Of a stretch of 64,000 nt of DNA, positions 55,781-64,000 are shown in pieces. The first letter of the stretch is position 1; each line of letters begins with the position of its first letter. Both the position numbers and the translations under genes were made by a program. The notes beneath the pieces were generated by a model. That model was not told the DNA's origin. It did not search any database and saw only the letters and a program-made list of their open reading frames with translations. The stretch is taken from contig JANYHD010000019.1 of NCBI GenBank assembly GCA_025359205.1, positions 1 to 64,000 of the forward strand, in the 5' to 3' direction. This stretch comes from Gammaproteobacteria bacterium. Lineage in GTDB: Bacteria > Pseudomonadota > Gammaproteobacteria > Steroidobacterales > Steroidobacteraceae.

Positions 55781-55834
55781 ATGCACGAACCTGCCCAGTC
55801 TGCCGCGATCCGCTGGTGGTGGCCCTGCTCCTGA
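55781..55834 (+). CDS. trpL: trp operon leader peptide TrpL
   Basis: A 17-residue peptide, MHEPAQSAAIRWWWPCS, with three consecutive Trp codons (TGG, 55814-55822) followed by Pro-Cys-Ser and TGA at 55832-55834. It lies 112 bases before trpE and is followed by mutually exclusive RNA hairpins, the layout of classic trp attenuators. Ribosome stalling at the Trp codons would report low tryptophan. No Shine-Dalgarno precedes it; the predicted promoter places it almost at the transcript 5' end. Confidence 0.88.
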   Translation: MHEPAQSAAIRWWWPCS

Positions 55835-55903
55835 GACGGAGTGGGCCCTGGGCTGTATTCGACCAAATCCCGATTTTCCAGCGAACACCAGACCCATCTC
55901 CGG
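55820..55903 (+). promoter_or_regulatory. trp attenuator: pause hairpin and antiterminator arms
   Basis: Region 1 (GGCCC...CTCC, about 55821-55831) can pair with region 2 (GGAG...GGGCC, 55838-55847). Region 2 as CGGAGTGGG (55837-55845) can instead pair with region 3, CCCA-T-CTCCG (55893-55902), giving nine pairs with one bulged base. Region 3 is also the left arm of the terminator, so the two folds exclude each other. Stalling at the Trp codons would cover region 1 and favour the antiterminator. Confidence 0.78.
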
Positions 55904-55929
55904 AATCACGCCGGGATGGGTATTTTTTT
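55892..55929 (+). terminator. intrinsic terminator of the trp attenuator
   Basis: ACCCATC-T-CCGG (55892-55903) pairs with CCGGGATGGGT (55911-55921), with one bulged T and a short loop, and is followed by A and seven T (55923-55929). It lies 16 bases before trpE and has the form of a rho-independent terminator that stops transcription when tryptophan is plentiful. Confidence 0.85.
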
Positions 55930-55945
55930 GGACGCCATAAGCTGA

Positions 55946-57337
55946 ATGAAAGCGCCTTTTGACATAGCAGGGGATCTCGATACGCCGGTTTCGGCGTACG
56001 CGAAGCTGACGGCATTTCGTCCGCGTTTCCTGCTCGAGAGCGTCGAGGGCGGGGAGCGGCTGGCGCGTTACTCCTTCATCGGCTTCGGCGAGGCGCTCGA
56101 GGTGCGGCTCGATGAGCGCGCCTTCACGATCGGCGCCCGTTCACTGCCGGTACCGCGCAGCGCACCCGAACTGCTGGCCGGGTTGCGCAGCGCGCTGGCG
56201 GCGGCGCCGCGGCCGCTTCCCGAACTCGGCACCGTGCCGCTGGCGGGCGGACTGGTTGGCTACACTTCGTACGACGTGGTGCGCTACTTCGAGCGGCTCC
56301 CGGAGCGCGCGGCACGCCTGCCTAACGCGCCCCCGCTCCTGCACTACGTCGCGCCGCACTCGATGCTGGTGTTCGATCACCTGACTCGCGCGATTGCGCT
56401 GCTCCATGCCGGTACGGAGGCCGAGCGGGTCGCACTGCGGCGCGAAGTCATCCAGGCGTTGCGCGGGCCGATGCCGGCGGCGCGCTCGCGCGGCGGGAGC
56501 ATTGCGCCACCGGTCGCGGCGCTGAGTCGCGATGCTTACCTGGCGGGCGTGCAGCGCGCGCAGGAATACATCGCCGCGGGCGACGTGTACCAGCTGGTGC
56601 TGTCCTCGCGCTTCTCCGGACGGCATGATCTCGATCCATTCCAGGCCTATCGTGCGCTGCGGCTGGTGAACCCTTCGCCTTACATGTTCTATTGCGAGCT
56701 CGGCGGCATCACGGTGGTGGGCTCCTCGCCGGAAGCGCTGGTCAAGCTCAGTGCCGGCCGCGCGGAACTGCGGCCGATTGCGGGCACGCGGCCGCGCTCG
56801 GGCGACGCCGATCTCGACGCGGCACGCGCCACTGAGCTGCTCGCCGATCCGAAGGAGAACGCCGAGCACGTCATGCTGGTGGACCTGGCGCGCAATGACC
56901 TTGGCCGCGTTGCCACCGCCGGCAGCGTGCACGTCGAACCATTCCGCGCCATCGAACGCTACAGCCACGTGATGCACATCGTCAGCGGCGTGCACGGGCA
57001 GCTCGCCGCGGGCCGCGACGCATTCGATTTGTTCGCCGCGGCCTTCCCCGCCGGCACGCTGGTCGGCGCGCCCAAGGTGCGCGCGATGGAGATCATCGAG
57101 GAGCTCGAACCCGTGCGCCGCGGGCTCTACGGCGGCACTGTTGGCTACTTCGGGGCCCGCGGTGACATGGACCAGGCGATCACCATCCGCACGCTGGTGT
57201 TCCATGGCGACGAGTACAGTTACCAGGCGGGTGCCGGCATTGTCGCCGACAGCGTGCCGGCGGCTGAGCACGCCGAGGTGCTGGCCAAGAGCGCGGCGGC
57301 GGTGCAGGCGCTGCACCTCGCGGAGGATGGCCTGTGA
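55946..57337 (+). CDS. trpE: anthranilate synthase component I
   Basis: A 463-residue chorismate-using subunit that makes anthranilate with ammonia from TrpG. The feedback site LLES (about residues 30-33) is present, as are the catalytic motifs '[17 protein letters not shown]', '[11 protein letters not shown]', '[14 protein letters not shown]' and '[13 protein letters not shown]'. It is slightly shorter than typical TrpE (about 490-520). The start is fixed by an in-frame TGA just before ATG 55946; no strong Shine-Dalgarno is visible. First structural gene after the attenuator; it overlaps trpG by four bases. Confidence 0.94.
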   Translation: MKAPFDIAGDLDTPVSAYAKLTAFRPRFLLESVEGGERLARYSFIGFGEALEVRLDERAFTIGARSLPVPRSAPELLAGLRSALAAAPRPLPELGTVPLAGGLVGYTSYDVVRYFERLPERAARLPNAPPLLHYVAPHSMLVFDHLTRAIALLHAGTEAERVALRREVIQALRGPMPAARSRGGSIAPPVAALSRDAYLAGVQRAQEYIAAGDVYQLVLSSRFSGRHDLDPFQAYRALRLVNPSPYMFYCELGGITVVGSSPEALVKLSAGRAELRPIAGTRPRSGDADLDAARATELLADPKENAEHVMLVDLARNDLGRVATAGSVHVEPFRAIERYSHVMHIVSGVHGQLAAGRDAFDLFAAAFPAGTLVGAPKVRAMEIIEELEPVRRGLYGGTVGYFGARGDMDQAITIRTLVFHGDEYSYQAGAGIVADSVPAAEHAEVLAKSAAAVQALHLAEDGL

Positions 57338-57921
57338 GTACGCGGCTGCTGCTGATCGACAACTATGATTCCTTTACCTACAACCTGGTGCAGGGCTTCA
57401 TGGTGCTGGGTGCCGAAGTGATCGTGCACCGCAACGACGCGCTGACGGTGGAGCAGGCGCTCGCGCTCGCGCCCACGCACCTGTGCGTCTCGCCGGGACC
57501 GGGCACGCCGCAGCAGGCGGGCGTGTCGATCGCGATGATCCGCGCCTTCGCCGGGCGCGTCCCGGTGTTCGGTGTATGCCTCGGCCACCAGTCGATCACC
57601 GAGGCTTTCGGCGGCCGTGTGGTGCGCGCGCCGCGGCTGATGCACGGCAAGACCTCGCCCATCGAGCACGACGGACGCGGCGTGTTCGCCGGTGCGCCCA
57701 GCCCTTGTGAGGTCGGGCGCTATCATTCGTTGATTGCCGCGGGCGAATCACTGCCGGCCGAACTTGTGGTGACGGCGCGCACCGTGGAGGGCGAGATCAT
57801 GGGACTGCGCCACCGGGAGCTGAACGTCGAGGGCGTGCAGTTTCATCCCGAGAGCGTGCTGACGCCGCAGGGTCCGGCGATGATGAAGAATTTCCTTGCC
57901 ATGAGCGGCCCGCGGAGTTGA
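57334..57921 (+). CDS. trpG: anthranilate synthase component II, glutamine amidotransferase
   Basis: A 195-residue class I amidotransferase that supplies ammonia to TrpE; in many bacteria it also serves PabB. It shows '[15 protein letters not shown]', nucleophile Cys in GVCLGHQ and the His-Glu pair in FHPESV. It is a stand-alone gene, not fused to trpE or trpD. The GTG start overlaps trpE (GTGA), and its stop shares one base with the trpD ATG. Confidence 0.95.
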   Translation: MSTRLLLIDNYDSFTYNLVQGFMVLGAEVIVHRNDALTVEQALALAPTHLCVSPGPGTPQQAGVSIAMIRAFAGRVPVFGVCLGHQSITEAFGGRVVRAPRLMHGKTSPIEHDGRGVFAGAPSPCEVGRYHSLIAAGESLPAELVVTARTVEGEIMGLRHRELNVEGVQFHPESVLTPQGPAMMKNFLAMSGPRS

Positions 57922-59009
57922 TGCCAGTGCCCGGTACGACGCTCAGCCAGACGCTCGATCGCCTGCTCGATGGCCAGAACCTCACCGAGCGCGAGGCAGG
58001 CAACCTGCTGGTCGCGCTCACGGCGCCCGAGCTGGCGCCGGCACTCGCCGGGGCGGTGCTGGCCGCGCTCCGTCTCAAGGGCGTGACCGCGGCGGAGCTG
58101 CGCGGCTTCGCGGTGGCAATGCGCTCGTTGGCGCGCAAGCCCGAGTTGCCACCCGCGCTGCGCGCGGTCGATATTGTCGGCACGGGTGGTGACAAGTCCG
58201 GGAGCCTGAACCTATCGACCGGCGCGGCCTTGCTGACGGCGGCTTGCGGCGTGCCCGTGGTCAAGCATGGCAACCGCTCGATCTCGAGTCGCGCCGGCAG
58301 CGCCGATGTGCTCGCCGCGCTCGGCCTGCCGCTGCCGCTGGATGAACGCGCCGCGGTCGAGTGCTTCGCCGCCACGGGTTTTACCTTCCTGTTCGCGCCG
58401 CATTACCACCCGGCGATGAAATCCCTGGCGCAGGTGCGCGCCACGCTGGGCGTACGCACGGTGTTCAACATCCTCGGCCCGCTCACCAATCCGGCCGCGC
58501 CGCCGTTCCATGTGATCGGCGCCTATGACCTGCCGACCGCAGAGCTGATGGCGCAGGCGCTCGCAGGCATGGGCATCGAGCGCGCGCTGGTCGTGCACGG
58601 CGCCGAAGGCTGGGACGAGCCCACGCCCATCGGCCCCTTCGAGGTCTTCGACGTGCGCGGGGCCGAAGTGCGGCGCGAGCAGCGCGACCCGGCCGACTAT
58701 GGACTCGCGCCCTGCACAGGCGCGGACCTCGCCGGAGGCGACGCGGCCCAGAATGCGCGCGCGTTGCGGCAGATCCTGTCGGGCCAGCTGCAAGGTCCGC
58801 AGCGCGATGCCTTGCTGCTTGGCACGGCGCTCGCGCTCGAAGTGACTGGCGTCGAGCCCGCGCCGCGGCTGGCGATGGCGCGTGCAGCGCAGGCGATCGA
58901 TTCGGGCGCCGCGGCTGCATTGCTCGCGCGGCTGCCGCGCGCCGCGGCCGCTGGTGGCGCCCCTGGCGCTGGCGCTGCCGCTGCCGCTATGGAGGTGCCC
59001 CATGACTGA
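57921..59009 (+). CDS. trpD: anthranilate phosphoribosyltransferase
   Basis: A 362-residue enzyme that joins anthranilate to PRPP. It has the PRPP site 'VGTGGDKSGSLNLST', 'KHGNRSISSRAGSADVLAALG', 'HPAMKSLAQVR' and 'FNILGPLTNPA'. The C-terminus has an extra Ala/Gly-rich tail. ATG 57921 is preferred over TTG 57918; CGGAG lies just upstream. It overlaps trpC by eight bases. Confidence 0.95.
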   Translation: MPVPGTTLSQTLDRLLDGQNLTEREAGNLLVALTAPELAPALAGAVLAALRLKGVTAAELRGFAVAMRSLARKPELPPALRAVDIVGTGGDKSGSLNLSTGAALLTAACGVPVVKHGNRSISSRAGSADVLAALGLPLPLDERAAVECFAATGFTFLFAPHYHPAMKSLAQVRATLGVRTVFNILGPLTNPAAPPFHVIGAYDLPTAELMAQALAGMGIERALVVHGAEGWDEPTPIGPFEVFDVRGAEVRREQRDPADYGLAPCTGADLAGGDAAQNARALRQILSGQLQGPQRDALLLGTALALEVTGVEPAPRLAMARAAQAIDSGAAAALLARLPRAAAAGGAPGAGAAAAAMEVPHD

Positions 59010-59856
59010 GGGTAGCAATCGAGCGGGCGATTTTCTCGCCGGGATGGCCGCGAGCAGCCACAAGCGCGTGGCCGCGGCGCGCGCGCAGCTCGCCGAGGCG
59101 GAGCTGCTGACGCGTGCGCAGGATTCCGCATTGCCGCCGCGCATGGAGTTGTCCGTGCGCCGCTTCGACCTGATCGCGGAAGTGAAATTCCGCTCACCGG
59201 CGGGCGGCAAGCTGCGCGAGGGCAGCGAAGACAGCGTCATGGCGCGCGTGGCTGGCTACGCCGAGGCCGGCGCCGCGGCGGTGTCGGTGCTCACCGAGCC
59301 GAGCCGTTTCGACGGTTCGATGGAGCACCTCGAGACTGCGGTGCGCGCGCTCGGCGGGCGCATTCCGGCCATGCGCAAGGATTTTCTCGTTGATCCATAC
59401 CAGGTCGCCGAGGCGCGGCTGGCGGGCGCCGGCGGCGTGATGTTGATCCTGCGCATGCTCGATGATGCAACGCTGCAGACGATGCTGGAATGCGCGGCGC
59501 GCCTGAAACTGTTCGTGCTGCTCGAGTGCTTTGACGAGGCCGATATCGCCCGCGTGCGCGAGCTGGTGCGGCAATATGCGAGCGCGACGCAATTGCTGGT
59601 CGGGCTGAACTGCCGCGATCTCGTGAGCCTCGAGGTCATGCCCGGGCGGCTCCAGGCGCTGGCGCGTTCGCTCCCGGACGAGGTGCCGCGCGTCGCGGAG
59701 AGCGGCGTGGCTACGGCAGCCGATGCCGCGCGGGTTGCCATTGCCGGTTACGACGTCGCGCTCGTGGGCAGCGCGCTCATGGCCGCGCTCGAACCGCTCC
59801 AGCTGGTGCGCGCCATGCTGTCCGCCGGGCGCACCGAACGTGCGCGCCGCTCATGA
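59002..59856 (+). CDS. trpC: indole-3-glycerol phosphate synthase
   Basis: A 284-residue TIM-barrel enzyme that closes the indole ring. It shows 'LIAEVKFRSPAGG' with catalytic Lys, 'AVSVLTEPSRFDGS', 'RKDFLVDPYQVAEARL', 'LVGLNCRDL' and 'RVAESGV'. It is separate from trpF, unlike the fused enterobacterial enzyme. ATG 59002 follows GGAGG. Confidence 0.95.
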   Translation: MTEGSNRAGDFLAGMAASSHKRVAAARAQLAEAELLTRAQDSALPPRMELSVRRFDLIAEVKFRSPAGGKLREGSEDSVMARVAGYAEAGAAAVSVLTEPSRFDGSMEHLETAVRALGGRIPAMRKDFLVDPYQVAEARLAGAGGVMLILRMLDDATLQTMLECAARLKLFVLLECFDEADIARVRELVRQYASATQLLVGLNCRDLVSLEVMPGRLQALARSLPDEVPRVAESGVATAADAARVAIAGYDVALVGSALMAALEPLQLVRAMLSAGRTERARRS

Positions 59857-59866
59857 GATTGCGCCA

Positions 59867-60469
59867 GTGAGCGGATGGATCAAGGTGTGCGGCATGACCA
59901 CGGCGGAAGGCGTGGCCGCTGCCGCAGCGGCTGGCGTCGACGCGATTGGCTTCGTGTTCGCGCCCTCACCGCGGCGCGTGAGTGCGGAGCGCGCGTTGGA
60001 GCTGGCGCGTCCGGTGCGGCAGCAACTGACCTGCGTCGCGGTTACGCAGCATCCGACGCAGTACGAGGTGGACCACATCGTGCGCGAGTTCCATCCAGAG
60101 TTGCTGCAGACGGACCTTGAGGATTTCACCGCGCTCCATCTGCCGCAGCGACTGGCGCGGCTGCCGGTGCTGCGCGCCGGGATTGCGCTTCCGGCCGAGT
60201 GTCCGCCGCGGCTGCTGTTCGAGGGTGCGCGCAGCGGGAGCGGTGAGCTCAGCGATTGGCGGCAGGCCGCGACGCTGGCGGGTCGCACGCGACTGGTGCT
60301 GGCGGGGGGCCTCAACGCAGACAACGTGGCTGCGGCGATCCGCGCGGTGCGCCCGTTCGGCGTTGATGCCTCGAGCGGCCTCGAATCGCGCCCCGGGTAC
60401 AAGGACACGGCGAAGATTGCGGAATTCGTGCTAGCGGCGCGCGCGGCATTTAGCGAGATCGAAGCATGA
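59867..60469 (+). CDS. trpF: phosphoribosylanthranilate isomerase
   Basis: A 200-residue TIM-barrel isomerase. It has catalytic Cys in IKVCGM, 'VDAIGFVFAPSPRRVS', 'LAGGLNADNV' and the phosphate loop 'GVDASSGLESRPGYKD' with catalytic Asp. The usual VQLHG strand is changed to LLQTD, so it is a divergent copy. It starts at GTG 59867, eleven bases after trpC; the ribosome binding site is weak. It overlaps trpB by four bases. Confidence 0.93.
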   Translation: MSGWIKVCGMTTAEGVAAAAAAGVDAIGFVFAPSPRRVSAERALELARPVRQQLTCVAVTQHPTQYEVDHIVREFHPELLQTDLEDFTALHLPQRLARLPVLRAGIALPAECPPRLLFEGARSGSGELSDWRQAATLAGRTRLVLAGGLNADNVAAAIRAVRPFGVDASSGLESRPGYKDTAKIAEFVLAARAAFSEIEA

Positions 60470-61725
60470 GCGATGACAAACCCGACGCCGCGACGCGTGA
60501 ACGGCTGCTGGCACAGGCCCTGGCCGGAGCATTTCCCGACGCACACGGACGCTATGGCCCTTTTGGCGGGCGCTACGTGCCCGAGACGCTCGTGCCCGCA
60601 CACGAGCGGCTCGAGCAGGGCGTGGCGCGCTGGCTCGGCGACGTGGAATTCCAGCGCGAGTACCAGCAGGAGCTCAAGAGCTGGGTGGGTCGCCCGACCG
60701 CGCTCAGCCACGCGCCGCGGCTCTCGCAGCGCTGGGGCGCCGACATCTGGCTCAAACGCGAGGACCTCGCGCACACTGGCGCGCACAAGATCAACAACGC
60801 GCTCGGCCAGGCGCTGCTGGCGCGACGGCTGGGCGCAAAGCGCATCGTCGCGGAGACTGGCGCGGGCCAACACGGCGTAGCAAGCGCGGCGGCCTGCGCC
60901 CGCCTCGGCTTGCCGTGCACTGTGTACATGGGCGCAGTGGACATGGAACGCCAGGCGCCGAACGTCGGGCGCATGCGCCTGCTTGGCGCGACCGTGGTGA
61001 GCGTCAGCAGCGGCGACCAGACGCTGCGCGCCGCGATCGACGAGGCGATGCGCGACTGGGTGGCCGATCCGGAGGGCACCTATTACCTGCTGGGTTCGGC
61101 CGTCGGCGCGCATCCTTATCCTTACCTGGTGCGGGAACTGCAAAGCATCATCGGACGCGAAGCGCGCGCACAGATCCAGGCGCAGGCGGGCGGCTTACCC
61201 GACCTGGTCATCGCCTGTGTCGGTGGTGGCTCGAATGCGATCGGGCTGTTCCATCCCTTTGTCGCGGACCGCAACGTCGCCATCCTGGGAATCGAGGCGG
61301 GTGGACGCGGCGCGGGGCTGGGCGACAACGCCGCGCCCTTGAGTTTCGGGCGACCGGGCGTGCTGCATGGCAGCTACTCGATGCTGATGCAGGATGCCGA
61401 TGGCCAGATCCAGGAGACACATTCGGTGTCGGCTGGGCTCGACTATCCAGGTGTCGGTCCGGAGCACGCGCTGCTGCAGGCCTGCGGCCGCGTCAGCTAC
61501 GAAGTGGCCGGTGACGCCGAGGCGCTTGCGGCCGTGCGCGAGTGCTGCGAGTGCGAAGGCATCCTGCCGGCGATCGAGAGTGCGCATGCGCTGGCAGGCG
61601 CGCGTCGCTGGGCGCAGGCCCAACCGGGCAAGCGCATGCTGATCGGTCTGTCGGGGCGCGGTGACAAGGACATGCTGACGCTCACGCAGATGCTGCTGGC
61701 GAAGCCGCCGGCGGGAGTACTCTGA
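60466..61725 (+). CDS. trpB: tryptophan synthase beta subunit
   Basis: A 419-residue PLP enzyme that makes Trp from indole and serine in complex with TrpA. The PLP lysine is in HTGAHKINNALGQ, the phosphate-binding loop is CVGGGSNAIG, and 'GRGDKDM' ends the fold. It is TrpB1-type, typical length (about 400). ATG 60466 overlaps the trpF stop, and its own stop shares one base with the trpA ATG. Confidence 0.96.
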   Translation: MSDDKPDAATRERLLAQALAGAFPDAHGRYGPFGGRYVPETLVPAHERLEQGVARWLGDVEFQREYQQELKSWVGRPTALSHAPRLSQRWGADIWLKREDLAHTGAHKINNALGQALLARRLGAKRIVAETGAGQHGVASAAACARLGLPCTVYMGAVDMERQAPNVGRMRLLGATVVSVSSGDQTLRAAIDEAMRDWVADPEGTYYLLGSAVGAHPYPYLVRELQSIIGREARAQIQAQAGGLPDLVIACVGGGSNAIGLFHPFVADRNVAILGIEAGGRGAGLGDNAAPLSFGRPGVLHGSYSMLMQDADGQIQETHSVSAGLDYPGVGPEHALLQACGRVSYEVAGDAEALAAVRECCECEGILPAIESAHALAGARRWAQAQPGKRMLIGLSGRGDKDMLTLTQMLLAKPPAGVL

Positions 61726-62531
61726 TGCTGGCGCACGAGCGCATTGCCGCGGCGATCCGCAAGGGCGCGATTGGTGGCGAGCCGGCGCTGGTCGCGTTCC
61801 TGACGGCGGGCTATCCGCAACGCGCGAAGTTTCGCGAGCACCTGGCCGCGGTCGCGGAGGCGGCCGATGTCGTCGAAATAGGCGTGCCCTTCACCGATCC
61901 GATGGCCGATGGCATGACCATCCAGCGCTCCAGCCAGGAGGCGCTGCGCCAGGGCGTGACGTTGCAGTGGATCCTGGACGAGCTTACGGCGATGACGCGC
62001 GTGCGTGCGCCGCTCCTGTTGATGAGCTATCTCAATCCGCTGCTGAGCTATGGCTACGCGCGGCTGGCCGCGGCCAGCGCGGCGGCCGGAGTGTGCGGCT
62101 ATATCGTGCCGGATCTGCCACTCGATGAAAGTGCAGCGCTGCGCGCGGCGCTCGATCCACTCGGCATCGCGCTGGTGCAGATGGTGACGCCGGTCACGCC
62201 GGCGGAACGGCTCGCACGTCTGTGCGCGGCCAGCCAGGGTTTCGTCTACGCAGTGACGATGACCGGCACCACCGGTCACAGCGCCGCAACGCCCTCCGGC
62301 GTGCTCGATTACCTGGCGCGCGTGCACGCCGCGGCTACGGTACCGGTGTGTGCGGGCTTTGGGATCAGGTCGCGGGAGCAGGTTGAGCGTTTGCGCGGGG
62401 CGGTGGACGGTGTCGTAGTTGGCTCCGCGCTGGTCGAGGTGCTCGAGCGCGGCGATTCGCCGCAGGCCTGGCTTGGGTCGCTGCGGCACGTCCGCACCGA
62501 CGCATTGGGTGTGAATAGGCCCTTGGGGTGA
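61725..62531 (+). CDS. trpA: tryptophan synthase alpha subunit
   Basis: A 268-residue TIM-barrel enzyme that releases indole from indole-glycerol phosphate. It has 'ALVAFLTAGYP', catalytic Glu in VEIGVPFTDPMADG, the Asp in 'GYIVPDLPLDES', 'VYAVTMTGTTG' and 'VCAGFGIRS'. Last of seven trp genes; its TGA overlaps the GTG of the efflux gene. Confidence 0.95.
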   Translation: MLAHERIAAAIRKGAIGGEPALVAFLTAGYPQRAKFREHLAAVAEAADVVEIGVPFTDPMADGMTIQRSSQEALRQGVTLQWILDELTAMTRVRAPLLLMSYLNPLLSYGYARLAAASAAAGVCGYIVPDLPLDESAALRAALDPLGIALVQMVTPVTPAERLARLCAASQGFVYAVTMTGTTGHSAATPSGVLDYLARVHAAATVPVCAGFGIRSREQVERLRGAVDGVVVGSALVEVLERGDSPQAWLGSLRHVRTDALGVNRPLG

Positions 62532-63760
62532 ACGCGCCGCTCACCGAGGGCGGGTCGGCGAGTGGACGGCCGCCGCGAGTGGCGATGGTGCTTGCACTGC
62601 TGGCGACGCTCGGTCCCTACACCATCGATGCCTTCTTCCCGTCGATGCGGGCGATGGCATCCGAATTTGGCATCAGCTACTTCCAGGTGCAGCAGACGCT
62701 GACTGTCTACCTGGTGCCCTATGCCTGCATGTCGCTGCTGCACGGCTCGCTCGCCGACGCCGTGGGCCGGCGGCGCGTGATGCTCGCAGGGCTCCTGTTC
62801 TACGCGCTGGCCTCGGCGGGTTGCGCACTGGCGCCCGGCTTCGGCGCCTTGCTGTTCTTCCGCGCCATGCAGGGCATGGTCGGCGGCGCCGGCGTGATCA
62901 TCGGCCGTGCCGTGGTGCGTGACTGCTACAGCGGCGCGCAGGCGCAGCGCGTGATGAGCGCGATCACGATCATGTTCAGCGTCGGCCCGGCACTGGCGCC
63001 GGTGATCGGCGGCTGGGTGCACGTGTGGCTGGGCTGGCGGGCGGTGTTCGCCAGCATGGCGCTCTACGGCCTGGTGCTGGCGCTGCTGGTGCTGCGCAAG
63101 CTCCCGGAGACCCTGCCGGTCGCGCAACGCACGCCGCTGCAGTTCGGCGCGCTGGTACGAAACATGCTGGGCGTCGCGCGGCACGCGGAATTCCTGCTGC
63201 TGACGGCCGCCAGCGGGCTGTGCTTCGTCGCCATGCAGATCTACATCGGTTCCGCGCCGGCGATCATTCTCGATCACTGGCACGGCAGCGAGACCGGGTT
63301 CGCGATGCTGACGGTGCCAATCGTGTCCGGTTTCGCGCTGGGAGCGCTGGCTTCCGGTCGGCTCGCGGGCCACATCCCGCCCTCGCGCCAGGCCAACTAC
63401 GGCTACACGCTGGTGCTGGCGACCACCGCTGCGATGCTTGCGCTGCAGACGCTGGTGGTGAATCCGCCGGTCATCGCGCAGCAGCTGCTCCTGACCTGCA
63501 CGGCAGTCGGGCTGCAACTGCTATTCCCGATCATCACGCTGCGGATCCTTGACCTGTTCAGCCATGCGCGCGGCGCGGCGACGGCCGCGAACACCTTCGC
63601 GCTGCTGCTGCTGGCCGCGCTCATGATGGGGGCGCTGGCGCCGTGGCTGTCCATGTCGATGGAGCGGTTGGCGTTCACGGCCTTCGTCCTCAATAGCGTT
63701 GGCTGGTGCGTGTGGCGATATGCAAGGCACTACCAGCGGCGGCTGGCTGCCGCCGGTTGA
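62528..63760 (+). CDS. Bcr/CflA family MFS efflux transporter
   Basis: A 410-residue inner-membrane drug:proton antiporter with about 12 helices. The N-terminal 'LATLGPYTIDAFFPSMRAMASEFG' and 'HGSLADAVGRRRVML' (motif A), and 'GGAGVIIGRAVVRD' are typical of Bcr/CflA. It is coupled to trpA by GTGA overlap and probably transcribed with the trp operon. The substrate is unknown; export of Trp or an intermediate is possible but unproven. A short GC hairpin without a T-run lies at about 63764-63780. Confidence 0.92.
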   Translation: MNAPLTEGGSASGRPPRVAMVLALLATLGPYTIDAFFPSMRAMASEFGISYFQVQQTLTVYLVPYACMSLLHGSLADAVGRRRVMLAGLLFYALASAGCALAPGFGALLFFRAMQGMVGGAGVIIGRAVVRDCYSGAQAQRVMSAITIMFSVGPALAPVIGGWVHVWLGWRAVFASMALYGLVLALLVLRKLPETLPVAQRTPLQFGALVRNMLGVARHAEFLLLTAASGLCFVAMQIYIGSAPAIILDHWHGSETGFAMLTVPIVSGFALGALASGRLAGHIPPSRQANYGYTLVLATTAAMLALQTLVVNPPVIAQQLLLTCTAVGLQLLFPIITLRILDLFSHARGAATAANTFALLLLAALMMGALAPWLSMSMERLAFTAFVLNSVGWCVWRYARHYQRRLAAAG

Positions 63761-63791
63761 GTCGCGCGCGGCGCGCGCGTAGGGTGGCCGC

Positions 63792-64000
63792 ATGCAATTG
63801 CTCACGGTCGCGCCCCGGTACTGCGGTCCGCCCGGTTCCGCCAATGGTGGCTACCTCGCCGGCCTGTTTGCGCAGCACGCGCCCGGCACGGTGCGTGTCC
63901 GCCTGCACCTGCCGCCACCGCTCGGTACGCCGCTGCAGGTGGCGCGCCGCGAGGGCGGGCGGCTCGAACTGCTGCACGACACTCGCGTGGTGGCGAGCGC
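63792..64000 (+). CDS. hotdog/thioesterase-like protein (partial, runs off the edge)
   Basis: The first 69 codons of a gene cut by the window end. The N-terminus has 'YCGPPGSANGGYLAGLFA' (residues 10-27), which I associate with a thioesterase-like family. ATG 63792 lies 31 bases after the efflux gene on the same strand. Assignment is tentative because only the beginning is visible. Confidence 0.55.
   Translation, partial: MQLLTVAPRYCGPPGSANGGYLAGLFAQHAPGTVRVRLHLPPPLGTPLQVARREGGRLELLHDTRVVAS

Noticed and set aside
63764-63780. Terminator after the efflux gene (GC-rich inverted repeat)
   Set aside because: It is simple alternating GC sequence with no T-run; a terminator is not supported.

Overview
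The window is GC-rich and densely packed with genes on both strands. It looks like an ordinary chromosomal segment of a free-living, aerobic gammaproteobacterium. That placement (a Xanthomonadales, Nevskiales or Steroidobacter-like lineage) is inferred from the gene repertoire: GspA/GspB secretin-assembly proteins, membrane-anchored FadE, the Mla-type lipid transport set, OxyR, RimO, and RND efflux with TolC. I see no tRNA or rRNA gene, no CRISPR array, no insertion sequence and no prophage.

Layout. 1-603 is a poorly coding, possibly decayed edge that ends in a small membrane-protein gene broken by an in-frame TAG. 608-14232 holds thioredoxin, a coupled metabolic operon (DUF3291, PhzF, HAD, ACT, GNAT), DeaD helicase, YceI plus cytochrome b561, a PBP7-type peptidase, an ECF sigma factor with a membrane partner, RimO, and a coupled operon of methyltransferase, unknown protein, COG0523 GTPase and WD40 protein. 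14238-17778 (minus strand) holds a glycosyltransferase, a CheA-like ATPase and a Ser/Thr kinase with a degenerate receiver domain. 17986-28738 holds a ferredoxin-reductase-like flavoprotein, gspB/gspA, fadE, mdh and an mlaE-F-D-lipoprotein operon. 28766-38098 holds glutathione reductase, oligopeptidase A, exonuclease III, an HD-domain protein, an M15 peptidase, a GGDEF-EAL protein and a probably inactive GGDEF protein.

40257-46296 is a six-gene minus-strand run headed by oxyR: lipase-like hydrolase, photolyase, exported Fe-type superoxide dismutase, VOC protein and a Rieske-flavodoxin fusion. It reads as an oxidative and photo-damage cluster. An OmpR-type two-component pair follows at 46453-48533. 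A minus-strand tripartite RND efflux operon (tetR, tolC, adaptor, permease) occupies 48570-54781; its promoter overlaps a perfect 15-base palindrome. A BtuF-like binding protein is divergent from it.

The window ends with a complete, tightly coupled trpEGDCFBA operon (55946-62531). A full transcription attenuator precedes it: a 17-codon leader peptide with three consecutive Trp codons, an antiterminator and an intrinsic terminator. A Bcr/CflA-type efflux gene is coupled to trpA, and a truncated hotdog/thioesterase-like gene runs off the right edge.

The observations most worth checking are the trp attenuator and its nearly leaderless leader peptide, the tetR gene that lacks a canonical start for its DNA-binding helix, the Rieske-flavodoxin fusion inside the OxyR-led cluster, the kinase/CheA-like ATPase pair, and the degenerate GGDEF protein beside an intact GGDEF-EAL protein. 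Nothing here is an obviously unprecedented multi-gene system.
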